Source: an uncultured Bacteroidales bacterium
GTDB lineage: Bacteria; Bacteroidota; Bacteroidia; Bacteroidales; UBA3824
Reading direction: 5' to 3'
NCBI GenBank assembly: GCA_937877455.1
Contig: CALFIU010000050.1
Span: 1-54,027 of the forward strand
Length of the DNA: 54,027 nt
Under the pieces are notes generated by a model. That model was not told where the DNA came from. It was given only the letters and a program-made list of their open reading frames with translations, and searched no databases. Below, piece after piece: positions 17,539 to 27,329 of this stretch (position 1 is its first letter; each line of letters begins with the position of its first letter). A program made the position numbers and the translations under genes.

Positions 17539-18264
17539 TTAATATTTTTTAAACCAACTTAGGATTTTCATTTTTAAAACGCCCCATACAGCTTCTCCGA
17601 AAATGTTTGTACTCATTTTTGACGTGCCTTGTTTACGGTCGGTAAATATTATTGGTACTTCTTTTATTTTAAATTTCTTTTTCCAAACGGTAAATTTCAT
17701 TTCTATCTGAAATCCATATCCTTTCATTTTTATATTATCTAAATCAATTGATTCCAACACTTTACGGGTATAACATTTAAATCCAGCCGTTGTGTCCATA
17801 ATTTTCATTCCTGTTACTATGCGCACATATAGCGAACCGTAATAACTCATTAAAACACGTCCCATAGGCCAATTAACAACGTTAACACCCGAAATGTATC
17901 TGCTTCCTATCGCCATATCTGCGCCTTCTTGGTTGCAAGCATGGTATAAGTCAAGTAGTTTTTCTGGTGGGTGAGAAAAATCGGCATCCATTTCAAAAAT
18001 GTAATCGTATTTTCGTTCCAATGCCCATTTAAACCCAGTGATGTATGCCGTACCTAAACCAAGTTTTCCGCTACGTTTTACTATGTGAAGTTTGTCAGGA
18101 AACTCTTTCATCAAATTTTCCACAATATCGGCCGTTCCATCTGGCGAATTATCGTCGATTATCAGTAGTTCAAAATCCTCTGGCAGCGAAAATATTGTGC
18201 GTGTGATGCTTTCGATGTTTTCCTTTTCGTTGTATGTTGGAATTATTATTACTTTGTCGCTCAT
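17539..18264 (-). CDS. polyprenol monophosphomannose synthase-like GT2 glycosyltransferase
   Basis: A 241-residue GT-A glycosyltransferase of the DPM1 type. Motifs are IIPTYNEKENIESI (residues 6-19), LLIIDDNSPDGTADI (~33-47), the metal site EMDADFSHPPE (~92-102), and the loop GSRYISG (~121-127). There is no C-terminal membrane domain, as in soluble dolichol-phosphate mannose synthase. Family members move a sugar from an NDP-sugar to a polyprenyl phosphate at the inner-membrane face, and the sugar here is unproven. It overlaps the next gene upstream by 4 bp, so it is the last gene of the operon. Confidence 0.85.
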   Translation of the reverse strand: MSDKVIIIPTYNEKENIESITRTIFSLPEDFELLIIDDNSPDGTADIVENLMKEFPDKLHIVKRSGKLGLGTAYITGFKWALERKYDYIFEMDADFSHPPEKLLDLYHACNQEGADMAIGSRYISGVNVVNWPMGRVLMSYYGSLYVRIVTGMKIMDTTAGFKCYTRKVLESIDLDNIKMKGYGFQIEMKFTVWKKKFKIKEVPIIFTDRKQGTSKMSTNIFGEAVWGVLKMKILSWFKKY

Positions 18265-19280
18265 TGTTTTAGTTTTGAATATTCTGTTTGCTTTTTAATT
18301 AAGCATTTAAAAATTATGCTGCCGTTTAAAATTTCTTTGTGATTATAATTTTTTATAAGTTTTTTAAGTTCTTTACGTTGTTTAAAAAGTGTTTTTAAGT
18401 TTGCATATAATGCTATGTGTGCCTTTACTACTGCCCAAAAGTATTTAAATTTCAGTTGCAAAAGATATACCACAGCCGAAAAACCGTCAAGTGTCATTCT
18501 AATAAACAATATTGGAAATAACTTTTTGTTTGATAGATTTTTGAACAACATTTTAAGGCTGTTGCGATAGTTTAAAAATAGTTTCTGAGGATTGCCTTGG
18601 TTTAATGTTCCGCCGCCGAGGTGAAAAACTTCAGCATCGGCACAATATACAATTTTGTAACCAATATTTTTTATTCGCCAACAAAAATCAATTTCTTCCA
18701 TGTGAGCGAAGAAATTGGCATCAAAACCGCCGTATTTTTTGAAAATATCTGCCCTAACAGCCATAAATGCGCCACTCGCCCAAAAAATTTCGCAATTTTT
18801 GTTGTATTGTCCGTTGTCTTGTTCTATGTTGGTTAATATTCTTCCGCGGCAAAATGGGTATCCAAACATGTCTATAAAACCTCCTGCAGCCCCCGCATAT
18901 TCAAAGTTTTTGGGAGTTGTCATGGATTTTATTTTGGGCATAACTACGGCTGTTTGGCTATCGTTTTCAAGTATTTTTATTAGTGGTGATACAGCATCGC
19001 TTTTTAGCAAAACATCGCTGTTGCAAAGCACAAAATATTGACTATCAAGTTTTTGTAATGCTCTGTTGTATCCTTCTGCAAAACCATAGTTGCAATCGAG
19101 TTCTATGGTTTTGATATTTGGAAATTGTGTTTTTAAAACTTCCAAGGAATTATCGGTTGATTTGTTGTCGGCTACAACTATTTCTGTGGTTGAATTTTGC
19201 GAAAATTCTATTATGCTTGGTAGATATTTTTGCAAAAATTGTTCGCCATTATAGTTTAATATTACAACCGAGGTTTTCAT
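18261..19280 (-). CDS. GT2 family glycosyltransferase (rhamnosyltransferase-like)
   Basis: A 339-residue inverting GT2 enzyme. Motifs are VVILNYNGEQFLQKYLPSI (residues 4-22), IVVADNKSTDNS (~34-45), NYGFAEGYNRA (~64-74), a DxD-like NSDVLL (~87-92) and the acceptor-side segment HMEEIDFCWRIKNIGYK (~192-208). The C-terminal hydrophobic stretch (~258-290) suggests membrane association. It most resembles enzymes that add deoxyhexoses or hexoses to cell-surface glycans. The donor is unknown. It overlaps the DPM1-like gene and lies 2 bp from the IMPase-family gene, so all three are coupled. Confidence 0.83.
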   Translation of the reverse strand: MKTSVVILNYNGEQFLQKYLPSIIEFSQNSTTEIVVADNKSTDNSLEVLKTQFPNIKTIELDCNYGFAEGYNRALQKLDSQYFVLCNSDVLLKSDAVSPLIKILENDSQTAVVMPKIKSMTTPKNFEYAGAAGGFIDMFGYPFCRGRILTNIEQDNGQYNKNCEIFWASGAFMAVRADIFKKYGGFDANFFAHMEEIDFCWRIKNIGYKIVYCADAEVFHLGGGTLNQGNPQKLFLNYRNSLKMLFKNLSNKKLFPILFIRMTLDGFSAVVYLLQLKFKYFWAVVKAHIALYANLKTLFKQRKELKKLIKNYNHKEILNGSIIFKCLIKKQTEYSKLKQ

Positions 19281-19282
19281 TT

Positions 19283-20086
19283 TTAGTTAAGACAATTTTT
19301 TATAAGGTTGCTAAATTCGTCGAAAACCAAATTGTTAGCAGCAACTATTTCTTTTCCAAATATATAATTGTCATTGCCTTGAAAATCAGATATTTTTCCA
19401 CCAGCTTCTTTTACAATTATTACACCTGCGGCAACATCCCAAGGGCTTAAACCATATTCGTAAAACGCATCGAAACGTCCGCAAGCAGTGTAAACCAAGT
19501 CGGTGGCTGCCGAGCCTATGCGACGTATGCCGTGGCTTTCTACCATTAAACGGCTTAGCGAAGTCATATATTTATCAAGTTTGCTGTAGTTTGAATATGG
19601 AAAACCCGTTGCAATAAGGCAATTGTCAAGTTTTGATTTGTCGGATACTTTTATTTGTTTGCCGTTGAGGAATGCTCCGCCTTTTTTTGATGCAGAAAAA
19701 CATTCATCTAAGCCTATTTCATAAACTACACCAGATACTATTTCGTTGTTTTCCATTAGTGCAATGCTTACTGCAAAAGGATATATTCCGTGTATAAAGT
19801 TGGTTGTTCCGTCGAGTGGGTCAATTATCCAATTGTAGATTTCTCCACGGTTTTGGCGAGTACCTTCTTCGGCTATAAATCCTGCTTGTGGCAAAAGTTT
19901 TTCTAATTCGGTAACTATTTGTTTTTCAGATGTTTTATCAACGTATGATACAAAATCGTGATTACCTTTTTGTTCTACTTTGCCAGTGTCGAAATTTGTG
20001 CGTTCGTTGCGAATGTATTTTCCTGCGGCTATGGCTATTTTTTCTACTTCTTCTGTTAATTTTTTATAGTTTAATTGGTTATTCAT
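19283..20086 (-). CDS. inositol monophosphatase family enzyme
   Basis: A 267-residue lithium-sensitive-phosphatase-fold protein. The metal ligands are visible in order: EEGT (residues ~78-81), WIIDPLDGTTNFIHG (~91-105) and SPWDVAAG (~213-220). Substrates in the family include inositol 1-phosphate, histidinol phosphate, 3'-phosphoadenosine 5'-phosphate and fructose 1,6-bisphosphate, and sequence alone does not choose between them. It is 3 bp from lgt and 2 bp from the GT2 gene, so it is part of the envelope operon. A sugar- or inositol-phosphate role is plausible but inferred. Confidence 0.85.
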   Translation of the reverse strand: MNNQLNYKKLTEEVEKIAIAAGKYIRNERTNFDTGKVEQKGNHDFVSYVDKTSEKQIVTELEKLLPQAGFIAEEGTRQNRGEIYNWIIDPLDGTTNFIHGIYPFAVSIALMENNEIVSGVVYEIGLDECFSASKKGGAFLNGKQIKVSDKSKLDNCLIATGFPYSNYSKLDKYMTSLSRLMVESHGIRRIGSAATDLVYTACGRFDAFYEYGLSPWDVAAGVIIVKEAGGKISDFQGNDNYIFGKEIVAANNLVFDEFSNLIKNCLN

Positions 20087-20089
20087 GTT

Positions 20090-21325
20090 TTATTCTTTGG
20101 TTATAATGTCTGCTTTTATGTTTGGAATTTTTTCAACGGGTTTGCATTTTTCTTTTATTTTATCGTTGAATTTGTATGTTAGATATATTATTGTTAATCC
20201 GCTAATTATCAATAATGTAGCAATAATTTCTGCTTGAGTAACTTGTAATCCCAATAGGTTAAATTTGTTGTTAACGCGTATTTGTTCTATTGTCATGCGT
20301 TCGATGCCTTGGAGTGCAAGGTATATGCCGAATAACATGCCGGGAAACTTTATATGAAAGTTGATTTTTTTGCGGAGTATTATTAAAATTACGAAAATTG
20401 TTGCCATCATTAGAGTTTCGTAAATTGATGTTGGAAAAACTCCTTCTGGTAATACTCTGCAATGTTGCCCTGCACAATCAGCAATTTTTATTCCGTCGTT
20501 AACAACATTGTGAGGATAGTTGTAGCTCCAAAGCCAATTAGGGATAAATGATGGGGCGGGAGAGGGGTTAGGTATTCCCCAACAACCGTCTCCAGAAACC
20601 GCACATCCTATACGTCCAACGGCATATCCAGCAGCAATGGCAGGCGAGGATGAGTCTATTGTATGATAAATGTTTATGTTGTTTTTTTTGAGATAGATAT
20701 TTCCTGCAACACCTCCGACTATTAGTCCGCCAAAAAATGTAAGTCCACTAAATGAAAATAGTTCTCCTATTGGGTCGGCTAAAAATCGATCGAAATTTTC
20801 GAGGTTGTGAAATATTTTTGCCCCAAAAAGACCTGTTATTCCAACCAAAACCATAAGGTTTCCTGTAAATTGGTGTGGCATTGCTTTTACAATAACGGTT
20901 TTTGGTTTGGGAAGTTTTTGTTTGTTTTTGTCATACCAATTGTATGCTGTTGCGGCTATTCCAATTAATAATCCGCCCCACAAACTACCACGTGGCGAAA
21001 GTAGAAGTTGTTGTGGGTTTGATGCAAATTCGTTGTAATTTTTTATTATGTCTATTAACTTAAATCCTATTAAAAATGCTATTACAAATGTCCATATAAG
21101 TTCGCTTTTGGTTGCAGGTTTGCCAATTTCTTCCACTTTGTAGATTGGTGGCATTAGACCTGCTTTTTCTCTTATTTTGTATTCGTGAGTTATTATAATT
21201 CCAGCTGTAACAAAAGCCAAGGCTACAAAAAAACCGTATGTTTGTATTGGTAACGGTATGTATATGCCAATAAGGTCGGCTAAGGCATCGCTTATTGTGG
21301 GATAACTGAGCAGTATAAAATTCAT
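20090..21325 (-). CDS. lgt: prolipoprotein diacylglyceryl transferase, long form
   Basis: A 411-residue polytopic membrane enzyme that transfers diacylglyceryl from phosphatidylglycerol to the lipobox cysteine of prolipoproteins. The family signature appears as GRIGCAVSGDGCWG (about residues 236-249), a Bacteroidota variant of the GRxGN signature, with the C-terminal QGIERMTIEQIRV segment supplying the conserved Glu and Arg. At 411 residues it is well above the ~270-290 typical of proteobacterial Lgt, with an insertion after the first helices (about residues 60-155, including a KNKQKLPKPK loop) and a charged C-terminal tail. The window encodes several lipoproteins it would serve. Confidence 0.87.
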   Translation of the reverse strand: MNFILLSYPTISDALADLIGIYIPLPIQTYGFFVALAFVTAGIIITHEYKIREKAGLMPPIYKVEEIGKPATKSELIWTFVIAFLIGFKLIDIIKNYNEFASNPQQLLLSPRGSLWGGLLIGIAATAYNWYDKNKQKLPKPKTVIVKAMPHQFTGNLMVLVGITGLFGAKIFHNLENFDRFLADPIGELFSFSGLTFFGGLIVGGVAGNIYLKKNNINIYHTIDSSSPAIAAGYAVGRIGCAVSGDGCWGIPNPSPAPSFIPNWLWSYNYPHNVVNDGIKIADCAGQHCRVLPEGVFPTSIYETLMMATIFVILIILRKKINFHIKFPGMLFGIYLALQGIERMTIEQIRVNNKFNLLGLQVTQAEIIATLLIISGLTIIYLTYKFNDKIKEKCKPVEKIPNIKADIITKE

Positions 21326-21381
21326 TTTTGTAAAATTTTTTCTGCGAAATTAGTAAATATTTATTATTTGAAAAATAGTTT

Positions 21382-22827
21382 TTATTCTTCAGTTTGGTTT
21401 TCGTTTTGTTCTGTGTTTGTAAAACTTTTACGCATTTCTGTGTCAGCCTCCATGTTTTTAATTTTGTTGTATGTTTCTACGGTTATTTTTCCGTCAAAAA
21501 ATGCGGCTGCCATTGCTTTTTGAACTTTTTCTTGTGCTATAATTAAGTCTGCTTTTGCCTCTTCTGCCGATGCTTTTGCGCGTATAGATTTTAAAGCTGC
21601 GCCAACATCGTCGCCAACTTTTATGTCTGAAACGTCCACAGAGAGTATTTCGTATGCAGAACTTGTGTTGAGGTTGCGATTTTCTACTCTATCGGCTACG
21701 GCGTATGGGTTTTGTAGTATGTCGTAATGGTTTTCTGCAAGACCAATTTCTGTTGCCAATCCTTCGTTGACACGGGCGAGTATTGTTTCGTCGCTTACAC
21801 CACCTATTATGTTTTTGATGTGGGAGCGTAATGTAACTTTTACTTTCATTGTTATTTCTACGCCGTCGCGAGCCACACCTCTTACGCCGTCGGTTTCTAC
21901 AACGTGTGGCGATATTGCAGTTTTTATTGCATCAAGTACATCGATGTTAGATAAGTCGATGGCTGCAATGTCAGAAAACTCAAAGTCTGGTAAACCTGCT
22001 TTTTTGGCGGCAATGTATGCTTCTATAGTTTTTTCGAGGTTTCCGCCAGCAAGGTAGTGCGACTTTAGTTCGTCAAAGGTTATTGTTTTGTCAAGACCAG
22101 AGTTGTCAGCTATGATTTTTGCTTTTACGAGGTCTATTACATTTACGCCAGACAGATAGTATTCTGATAGGTCGTCAATTGAAATTTCTTCTTTTATTTT
22201 GGCATTTTTTGCCATAATCATTGCGTGTACAACTGCTGCTATGTCTATTTTTGAAAGGTATTTTTTTGCAAGGTCATCGAGTTCTATTTTTTGTTTTGCA
22301 CTTATTGCACGAATCAAGGTGTCGATTACCACATCAACATCCACTTTGGCTAAGTAGTAGTTAGTAAGTAATCGAGCCAACTCGTGGTGTTTTTTATAGC
22401 GGTCAAACCAGTCGGAAGTGAACATCTTGGGTGCATTTTTGCCTTTTAGTGCTGGTATATAGTTTGAGTTTCGCGCCCTAATCATAAGGTTTATTATTTT
22501 GGCTTGTGGCACGCCCCTCATTTTCATCATTATAAGTTGCCACCAACCGGGTCTAACATCAGAAAGTACAGCCTGAAACCATAATTTTAGTGGCACAAAG
22601 ATTATAAAAAATGCTAATATTATTCCAGCTATGGCTAATGTTGTTACTATTACCAAAAAACCATCCCAAAAATTTAAGTTTCCAGATTCTGTTGTGTTGT
22701 CGTTTAAACCGTCGTCGTTTAGCATTTCTTCTTGGTCGAAACTTTCGGTGTATAATTGTTCTTCTTCGCATGCCGAAAATGCCAAGATGCTAATTATTAT
22801 ATAAAAAATGTAGATAAATTTTTTCAT
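21382..22827 (-). CDS. floA: flotillin-like protein FloA with extra helical repeats
   Basis: A 481-residue membrane protein. Residues 1-20 look like a signal peptide ending in FSAC, a marginal lipobox. An acidic linker and a transmembrane segment (about 56-80) follow. Then come four or five ~33-residue repeats with a YLxGxNV...AxxxAKxAG pattern (about 156-300), and the FloA core: AIDLSNIDVLDAI, DGVEITMKVKVTLRSHI, GGVSDETILARVNEGL and AENHYDILQNP, then an Ala/Glu-rich coiled region (415-445). Typical FloA has about 330 residues and only one or two such repeats. Flotillins organise membrane microdomains. The gene overlaps its longer paralogue by 4 bp, and no NfeD gene is adjacent. Confidence 0.82.
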   Translation of the reverse strand: MKKFIYIFYIIISILAFSACEEEQLYTESFDQEEMLNDDGLNDNTTESGNLNFWDGFLVIVTTLAIAGIILAFFIIFVPLKLWFQAVLSDVRPGWWQLIMMKMRGVPQAKIINLMIRARNSNYIPALKGKNAPKMFTSDWFDRYKKHHELARLLTNYYLAKVDVDVVIDTLIRAISAKQKIELDDLAKKYLSKIDIAAVVHAMIMAKNAKIKEEISIDDLSEYYLSGVNVIDLVKAKIIADNSGLDKTITFDELKSHYLAGGNLEKTIEAYIAAKKAGLPDFEFSDIAAIDLSNIDVLDAIKTAISPHVVETDGVRGVARDGVEITMKVKVTLRSHIKNIIGGVSDETILARVNEGLATEIGLAENHYDILQNPYAVADRVENRNLNTSSAYEILSVDVSDIKVGDDVGAALKSIRAKASAEEAKADLIIAQEKVQKAMAAAFFDGKITVETYNKIKNMEADTEMRKSFTNTEQNENQTEE

Positions 22828-24749
22828 TTTGTGTTTGTTTTGTGGTAGTTTGTTCCTATTTCCTTTGGTTTTTCTTTCAATAGGTTGTCTTTATGTAACT
22901 CGTTGAAGTTTGGTTTTTGTCCTGTTTTATATTGTTCCACCATTGCTATCCTTAAATCGGCTTCGGCTTTTACCAAGTCTGATTCGGCTTTAATTTTTTG
23001 TATTTGGCTTTCTATCTCGGCTTGGCGCAGTTCGAGTTCGGCTTTAACGTTTTTGCCTATTTCTATGTCGTAAAGATTAACGTCTAATAATTGGTATGCG
23101 CAATATTCGTTAAGTTGGTCTTCTGTGGCGCGGTTAGTTCCTGTTTTTATTTCTTTTTTAAGTTCTTCTGCGTTGATTTTTTTTAGTATGTTGTGTGATA
23201 TTTCCGACATAGTTTTCAACACATCTTCGTGGTCTTCTGCCAATGCTATTTCTGATGCTGCCGCTTCGTTTATTCTTTTGAATAATATGTCGAATCCGTA
23301 GCCTTTGAAAATTAGCGGCATTTTTCCTCTAACAGTTATATTTATTTTTGGCGTTACTTGTACACCCGATTTTGTTACTATTGTAAGCGATGGTGATACT
23401 TCTACTACTTGTGGGTTTAAAGCCCAATCTAACGCGGTTTGTAGTGTGTATTTTTCCGATAATTCTATTTGACATGCCAATTTAAAGTCTAACCCAAGGT
23501 TTTGGCTGCGGGCAGTGTTTACTATGTTGATGATGTTGAGTACTTTACCTGTTTTTGCGTAATGCTGTTCTATCGAAAGTCTATCAATGTTGAGTTCGGT
23601 GTGAGTTTTAGCAATTAATACTGCTTGTACTAATTCTTTTATGTTGCAACTGTTTTTGGATTTTTCTATCAGTGCAGTTTTGTCGTAGCCAAGGTTTTCT
23701 TTTTGCGATATTTGTAATGCTTCAACAAAACCAACCACATCGGCTCCCGTTTGAACATAGTATTTCATAATTTCGCTGAAATCGAGGTTGAGTCCGTTTT
23801 CGTTGGCTTTTATAAGAGCTGTTACAAGTTTGGTGATGTTGTTGCCGCTTATGTTTTGACGGATTAGGTCTTCTTGGTCTATTGCCAATCCTTTTCCTGA
23901 TATTTTTATAAGGTTGGCTACCATAGTTTCAAAATCGTCGTCTGAGATTGAGAATATGTCCACCATTGCAAAATTTAGCCTTACTCCAGCATCGTGAGCG
24001 CGTATCATGGCGTTGGTAAATCGCGTTACATCTTTTCCTGCGAGATAGAGGTCTTTTAGTAGGCGAGGTGTTATTTTAAAGGTGTCCCAATATTCTGTGA
24101 TGTTTGATTTGTCTATTTTTGCGCTGTCTTCGTCCGACATGTAGATGCACGCATTTTTTGAACGTATTAGTGCGTAAACTATTATTCTTATGGCTTCGTT
24201 GTTGAATCCTTCTTCTATAAATCGTTCTTCTTTTATTTCCAATCCCGAACGTTTTGCCATTAGCGATACGCTTACTAACCTTTCAAATGAGCCGCCTTTT
24301 TGTATTTGGCTAAGTGCAGTTCTAAAATTTATGTCAAGTCCTGCGTTTACTTGGTCGGCCCACGATCTTGCAAATTTTTCCATGTCGTATCCCGATTTGG
24401 CCACCGAAACCATCTGTGAAAATGTAAAATCTGGATCTACATTGAGTATTATTTGCAGGCTATCCAATAATTTTTTGTAATTTATCGATTTTGTTGCGGC
24501 AGTCATTGCTTCGTCAAGGTCTATGTAAATGTTGCGAGAGTAGGCCATGCGAATGAGATTTTCTACTGCAGTTTTTTTGTCATCCTCGAGTTTTGTAAAC
24601 CGTTGGTATGCAATGTTGTTGGGCTTTGTGTTAATGCCCATTGATTTAAAAAATTTTATGTATGGATCGTTGTTGCTTGTGGCTATAAAAAAATATGCAG
24701 CGGCAAGCAATACCAAAACTCCTATTCCTACTATGATAAAGAGAGTCAT
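22824..24749 (-). CDS. large divergent flotillin-like paralogue with about ten helical repeats
   Basis: A 641-residue protein with an N-terminal membrane anchor (residues 2-23). A long array of ~33-residue helical repeats follows (about 50-440; for example LAGKDVTRFTNAMIRAHDAG and ISGNNITKLVTALIKANENG). The C-terminal FloA-like core is recognisable: ALNPQVVEVSPSLTIV, VTPKINITVRGKMPLI, ASEIALAEDHEDVL, YQLLDVNLYDIEIGKN and an Ala/Glu/Lys-rich coiled tail. It is clearly a paralogue of the adjacent floA gene, but its repeat section is more than twice as long and its core more divergent. It probably forms a co-oligomer with FloA; that is inference. The 4-bp overlap with floA indicates coupled translation. 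Confidence 0.72.
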   Translation of the reverse strand: MTLFIIVGIGVLVLLAAAYFFIATSNNDPYIKFFKSMGINTKPNNIAYQRFTKLEDDKKTAVENLIRMAYSRNIYIDLDEAMTAATKSINYKKLLDSLQIILNVDPDFTFSQMVSVAKSGYDMEKFARSWADQVNAGLDINFRTALSQIQKGGSFERLVSVSLMAKRSGLEIKEERFIEEGFNNEAIRIIVYALIRSKNACIYMSDEDSAKIDKSNITEYWDTFKITPRLLKDLYLAGKDVTRFTNAMIRAHDAGVRLNFAMVDIFSISDDDFETMVANLIKISGKGLAIDQEDLIRQNISGNNITKLVTALIKANENGLNLDFSEIMKYYVQTGADVVGFVEALQISQKENLGYDKTALIEKSKNSCNIKELVQAVLIAKTHTELNIDRLSIEQHYAKTGKVLNIINIVNTARSQNLGLDFKLACQIELSEKYTLQTALDWALNPQVVEVSPSLTIVTKSGVQVTPKINITVRGKMPLIFKGYGFDILFKRINEAAASEIALAEDHEDVLKTMSEISHNILKKINAEELKKEIKTGTNRATEDQLNEYCAYQLLDVNLYDIEIGKNVKAELELRQAEIESQIQKIKAESDLVKAEADLRIAMVEQYKTGQKPNFNELHKDNLLKEKPKEIGTNYHKTNTK

Positions 24750-24806
24750 AAGTTATTTTTTTTTAGTGCAGGGCAACCCTTTTGTTGGTAGCCCCCGCAC
24801 TGGTTT

Positions 24807-27299
24807 TTATTGTTTTACTCCGTTAATGAAAGTAACAATATAAGATTCTTTGAATCCGCGATTTACCAAATCTTTTTGTATTTTTTCGGCTTGTGCGCGA
24901 GTTTTGCAGTCGCCAACGGTATATACTGTATATTGTCCTGATTTGGAGGTATGTACTGTGTATGATGTTTTAAGTTTGTCAATAGCTGTTTTGTTGGCTT
25001 TGCTTAGTGATTCTTTAAATGCGCCAATCTGTACTCTGTAAATTGTTCCTGTTGAGATACTTGCGTTTTGGTTTGTATTGTTTTTGGTTGATACGATTGA
25101 ATTATTTTGTCCGTTGGTTATTTTAACAAGGAATGCGTCTTCGTATCCGCTGTTGAGTAATGTTGCATAGTTGGCTTTTGCTATGTCGATATTAGATGAA
25201 AATCCTGTGTAATAGCGATATAGCCCACTTGTGTTTTGATCATAATATAGTTCGTTGACATTGAATGTTGCAGCGTTGAGTAGTGTTGGTAATGCTGCTA
25301 TCTGCACTGCGTATCCGTCTTGACCAATTGTTGATAGTGGCATTGCATTTCCGTTAGAAATTACAGGTGTGTTTGCTGGGGTTTGATATGTGCCTTTTCC
25401 GTTGGTAAAGGTAACTATTGTGGCGTTTTTGTAACCTGCATTTTTTGCTTTTGCTAATGCTTGTTGTGCGGCAGCGGTGCTTGTGAAATCGCCAAGATAG
25501 TAGTGCATATTGCTTTGTCCTGCAACTGTTTGACACATAAATTTGTTAATTCCTGGAAAGTCAACTGGTTCGAGCATTTCTTTTTGCATGCCCATATCTA
25601 CTGCGTAAACTGTTGCCTTTGGAAATGTGTAAGGTTTTATTCTCTGATCTTCACGCGTGTAATACCAAGTGTTTCCTGAAGTGGCAGTTACTGTTGTAGT
25701 TGGTTTATTATTGTTTGTTTGTGTTTTGTTTTGTGAATTTGCGGTGTTGTTTTTTGTATTGTTTTGGGCAACGCTTGGCTTGGTTGTTGTTTGTGTCTGC
25801 GATTTTGGAGTAGTGGTTTTATTATCCGAAGGCGTGTTTTCTTTTGCCTTTTCGTCGGTTGTTTTTGCAGATGTTTGATTATTGTTGTTTTGTTGATTAT
25901 TGTTGTTTGTTTGTTTTGTTGTGTTTTTTATAGGTTCAGAACCGTCGGATTCGTCCATTATAAAGTCCATTGCGATGTCGTTATGGCGGTCGGCAGCATC
26001 ACTTACAAAACATTTTCTGTCGGTTGTTTTGTTGTCGCCTGTGTATATGGCAATGGCGTTTTCCATATTCATTATGGCGTTGAGTTTTATTTCGTTACCT
26101 TCCGACAATGTTGTATATTTTTCAACTTTGCTTGCATATCCTGCGGCTACTGTTTCGTATGTTTTGGAAATATTGTAAAGCCTTTCAGCTTCGGTTTCGT
26201 ATGCTTTGGCAGTTTGGTTGTCGTTGCGAACGTTGGGAACGTATTTTTGGTAAATTTCAAAAAGTGTGTTGTTTGATTTTGTTTCGAGATTTATTGCGCT
26301 TACAAGCATTGAACATTCGTTTAGTTCGCTTTCTTGAGCTTTTTGGTCATAGTATTCTTTTTCTGCTAATGTTCCAGCATCGGTTATGTATGAACGGAAT
26401 GTGTCTGCCGAACAGCCATATTCTACAGCTTGCTTCATGTATTTTGATGCTGTTGATACGTCGGTTAGCATTTTTGTAATTACTTTTTTATCGTCATCGC
26501 TCACTTTGAGTTTGTTTTCAAATTCATAGTACCTTGTGTGGTATATATTTTTGTCTGTGGTAAAATCGTAATTACATTTTGCGTGTAATATGTTGGTTGA
26601 GGTTGTGTCGGTTGTTAGTTTTTCGGTAAGGTCGGCAGTTGTATATTTTGTGTTGTCGATGTTGGCATCGTTGTTAAGTATTCCAAATGCAAGTTCTTGA
26701 TATTCAATGGCATTATAGAGTTTTGTGTATATATTTCTATAACTTGCCATTGTGTTTTCTGAGTTTGTGTTTTTCTTTATTTCTGTGGCATTGGCATATA
26801 GTTTTTCTGCCGATTGAGCTAAGTTTGATGCGGCTTTGTTTTTTGAGTTATCTGTGTTGTCAATTTTGTTTTTTAACTCTGCAGTATATATTTCTTTGAA
26901 TGTTTCAGCTGCTTTTTCGTATGTTTTAAGAGCCTCAAGTTCGCATTTATCGGCTTTTGCCTCATATTTTGCAATTTTTTTAAGGTTTTTTTTATCGTTG
27001 GTCGATATTTTTTTTAGTTCGTCAGCTTTATTCTGCCATGTTGATTTTAGAAGAAGACCTTCTGATGCTTTATCGCGCAGTTTTTCTGCTTTAGCGAGTT
27101 GTTTCAACTGTTTTTTGCTGAAAATTTTTGAATAATACGACTGGTCTTTGAGTCTGAAATTTGTTGTTATTTCAGACTGTATGTTGTTAATAATCCGAAT
27201 GTTAAAATTTTCGGAATTGTTATTCTGTATAATTGGGGCATAATTTGCCGCCAACAATGCGGGGGCTGTTGCCGCCAACGCTAATTTCGCGATTTTCAT
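24807..27299 (-). CDS. exported protein with coiled-coil region and three SPOR-like repeats
   Basis: An 830-residue protein with a signal peptide (AKLALAATAPALLAANYA). A Lys/Ala/Glu-rich helical and coiled-coil region covers about 30-440. A low-complexity Asn/Gln/Thr/Lys linker covers about 456-543. Three SPOR-type units of ~75 residues follow (about 563-633, 660-733, 752-830), the last being the clearest (YRVQIGAFKESLSKANK, TRAQAEKIQKDLVNRG). SPOR domains bind glycan strands lacking stem peptides, often at division sites. It is the first gene of the minus-strand envelope set, 57 bp before the long flotillin-like gene, so the two products may work together in the envelope. Confidence 0.72.
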   Translation of the reverse strand: MKIAKLALAATAPALLAANYAPIIQNNNSENFNIRIINNIQSEITTNFRLKDQSYYSKIFSKKQLKQLAKAEKLRDKASEGLLLKSTWQNKADELKKISTNDKKNLKKIAKYEAKADKCELEALKTYEKAAETFKEIYTAELKNKIDNTDNSKNKAASNLAQSAEKLYANATEIKKNTNSENTMASYRNIYTKLYNAIEYQELAFGILNNDANIDNTKYTTADLTEKLTTDTTSTNILHAKCNYDFTTDKNIYHTRYYEFENKLKVSDDDKKVITKMLTDVSTASKYMKQAVEYGCSADTFRSYITDAGTLAEKEYYDQKAQESELNECSMLVSAINLETKSNNTLFEIYQKYVPNVRNDNQTAKAYETEAERLYNISKTYETVAAGYASKVEKYTTLSEGNEIKLNAIMNMENAIAIYTGDNKTTDRKCFVSDAADRHNDIAMDFIMDESDGSEPIKNTTKQTNNNNQQNNNNQTSAKTTDEKAKENTPSDNKTTTPKSQTQTTTKPSVAQNNTKNNTANSQNKTQTNNNKPTTTVTATSGNTWYYTREDQRIKPYTFPKATVYAVDMGMQKEMLEPVDFPGINKFMCQTVAGQSNMHYYLGDFTSTAAAQQALAKAKNAGYKNATIVTFTNGKGTYQTPANTPVISNGNAMPLSTIGQDGYAVQIAALPTLLNAATFNVNELYYDQNTSGLYRYYTGFSSNIDIAKANYATLLNSGYEDAFLVKITNGQNNSIVSTKNNTNQNASISTGTIYRVQIGAFKESLSKANKTAIDKLKTSYTVHTSKSGQYTVYTVGDCKTRAQAEKIQKDLVNRGFKESYIVTFINGVKQ

Positions 27300-27329
27300 T
27301 TGGCTATGAAAAATTATTGGTTTAGGTTA

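Noticed and set aside
20090..21325. Lgt lacking the usual GRxGN motif
   Set aside because: GRIGCxxxGDGxWG is the form I know from Bacteroidota Lgt, so it is a lineage variant rather than a broken gene.
25669..26479. Long plus-strand open frames rich in Val, Phe and Cys opposite the SPOR-protein gene
   Set aside because: They are antisense to the Asn/Gln/Thr-rich coding region of the minus-strand gene, and the composition follows directly from its codon pattern. No start context or homology was seen.
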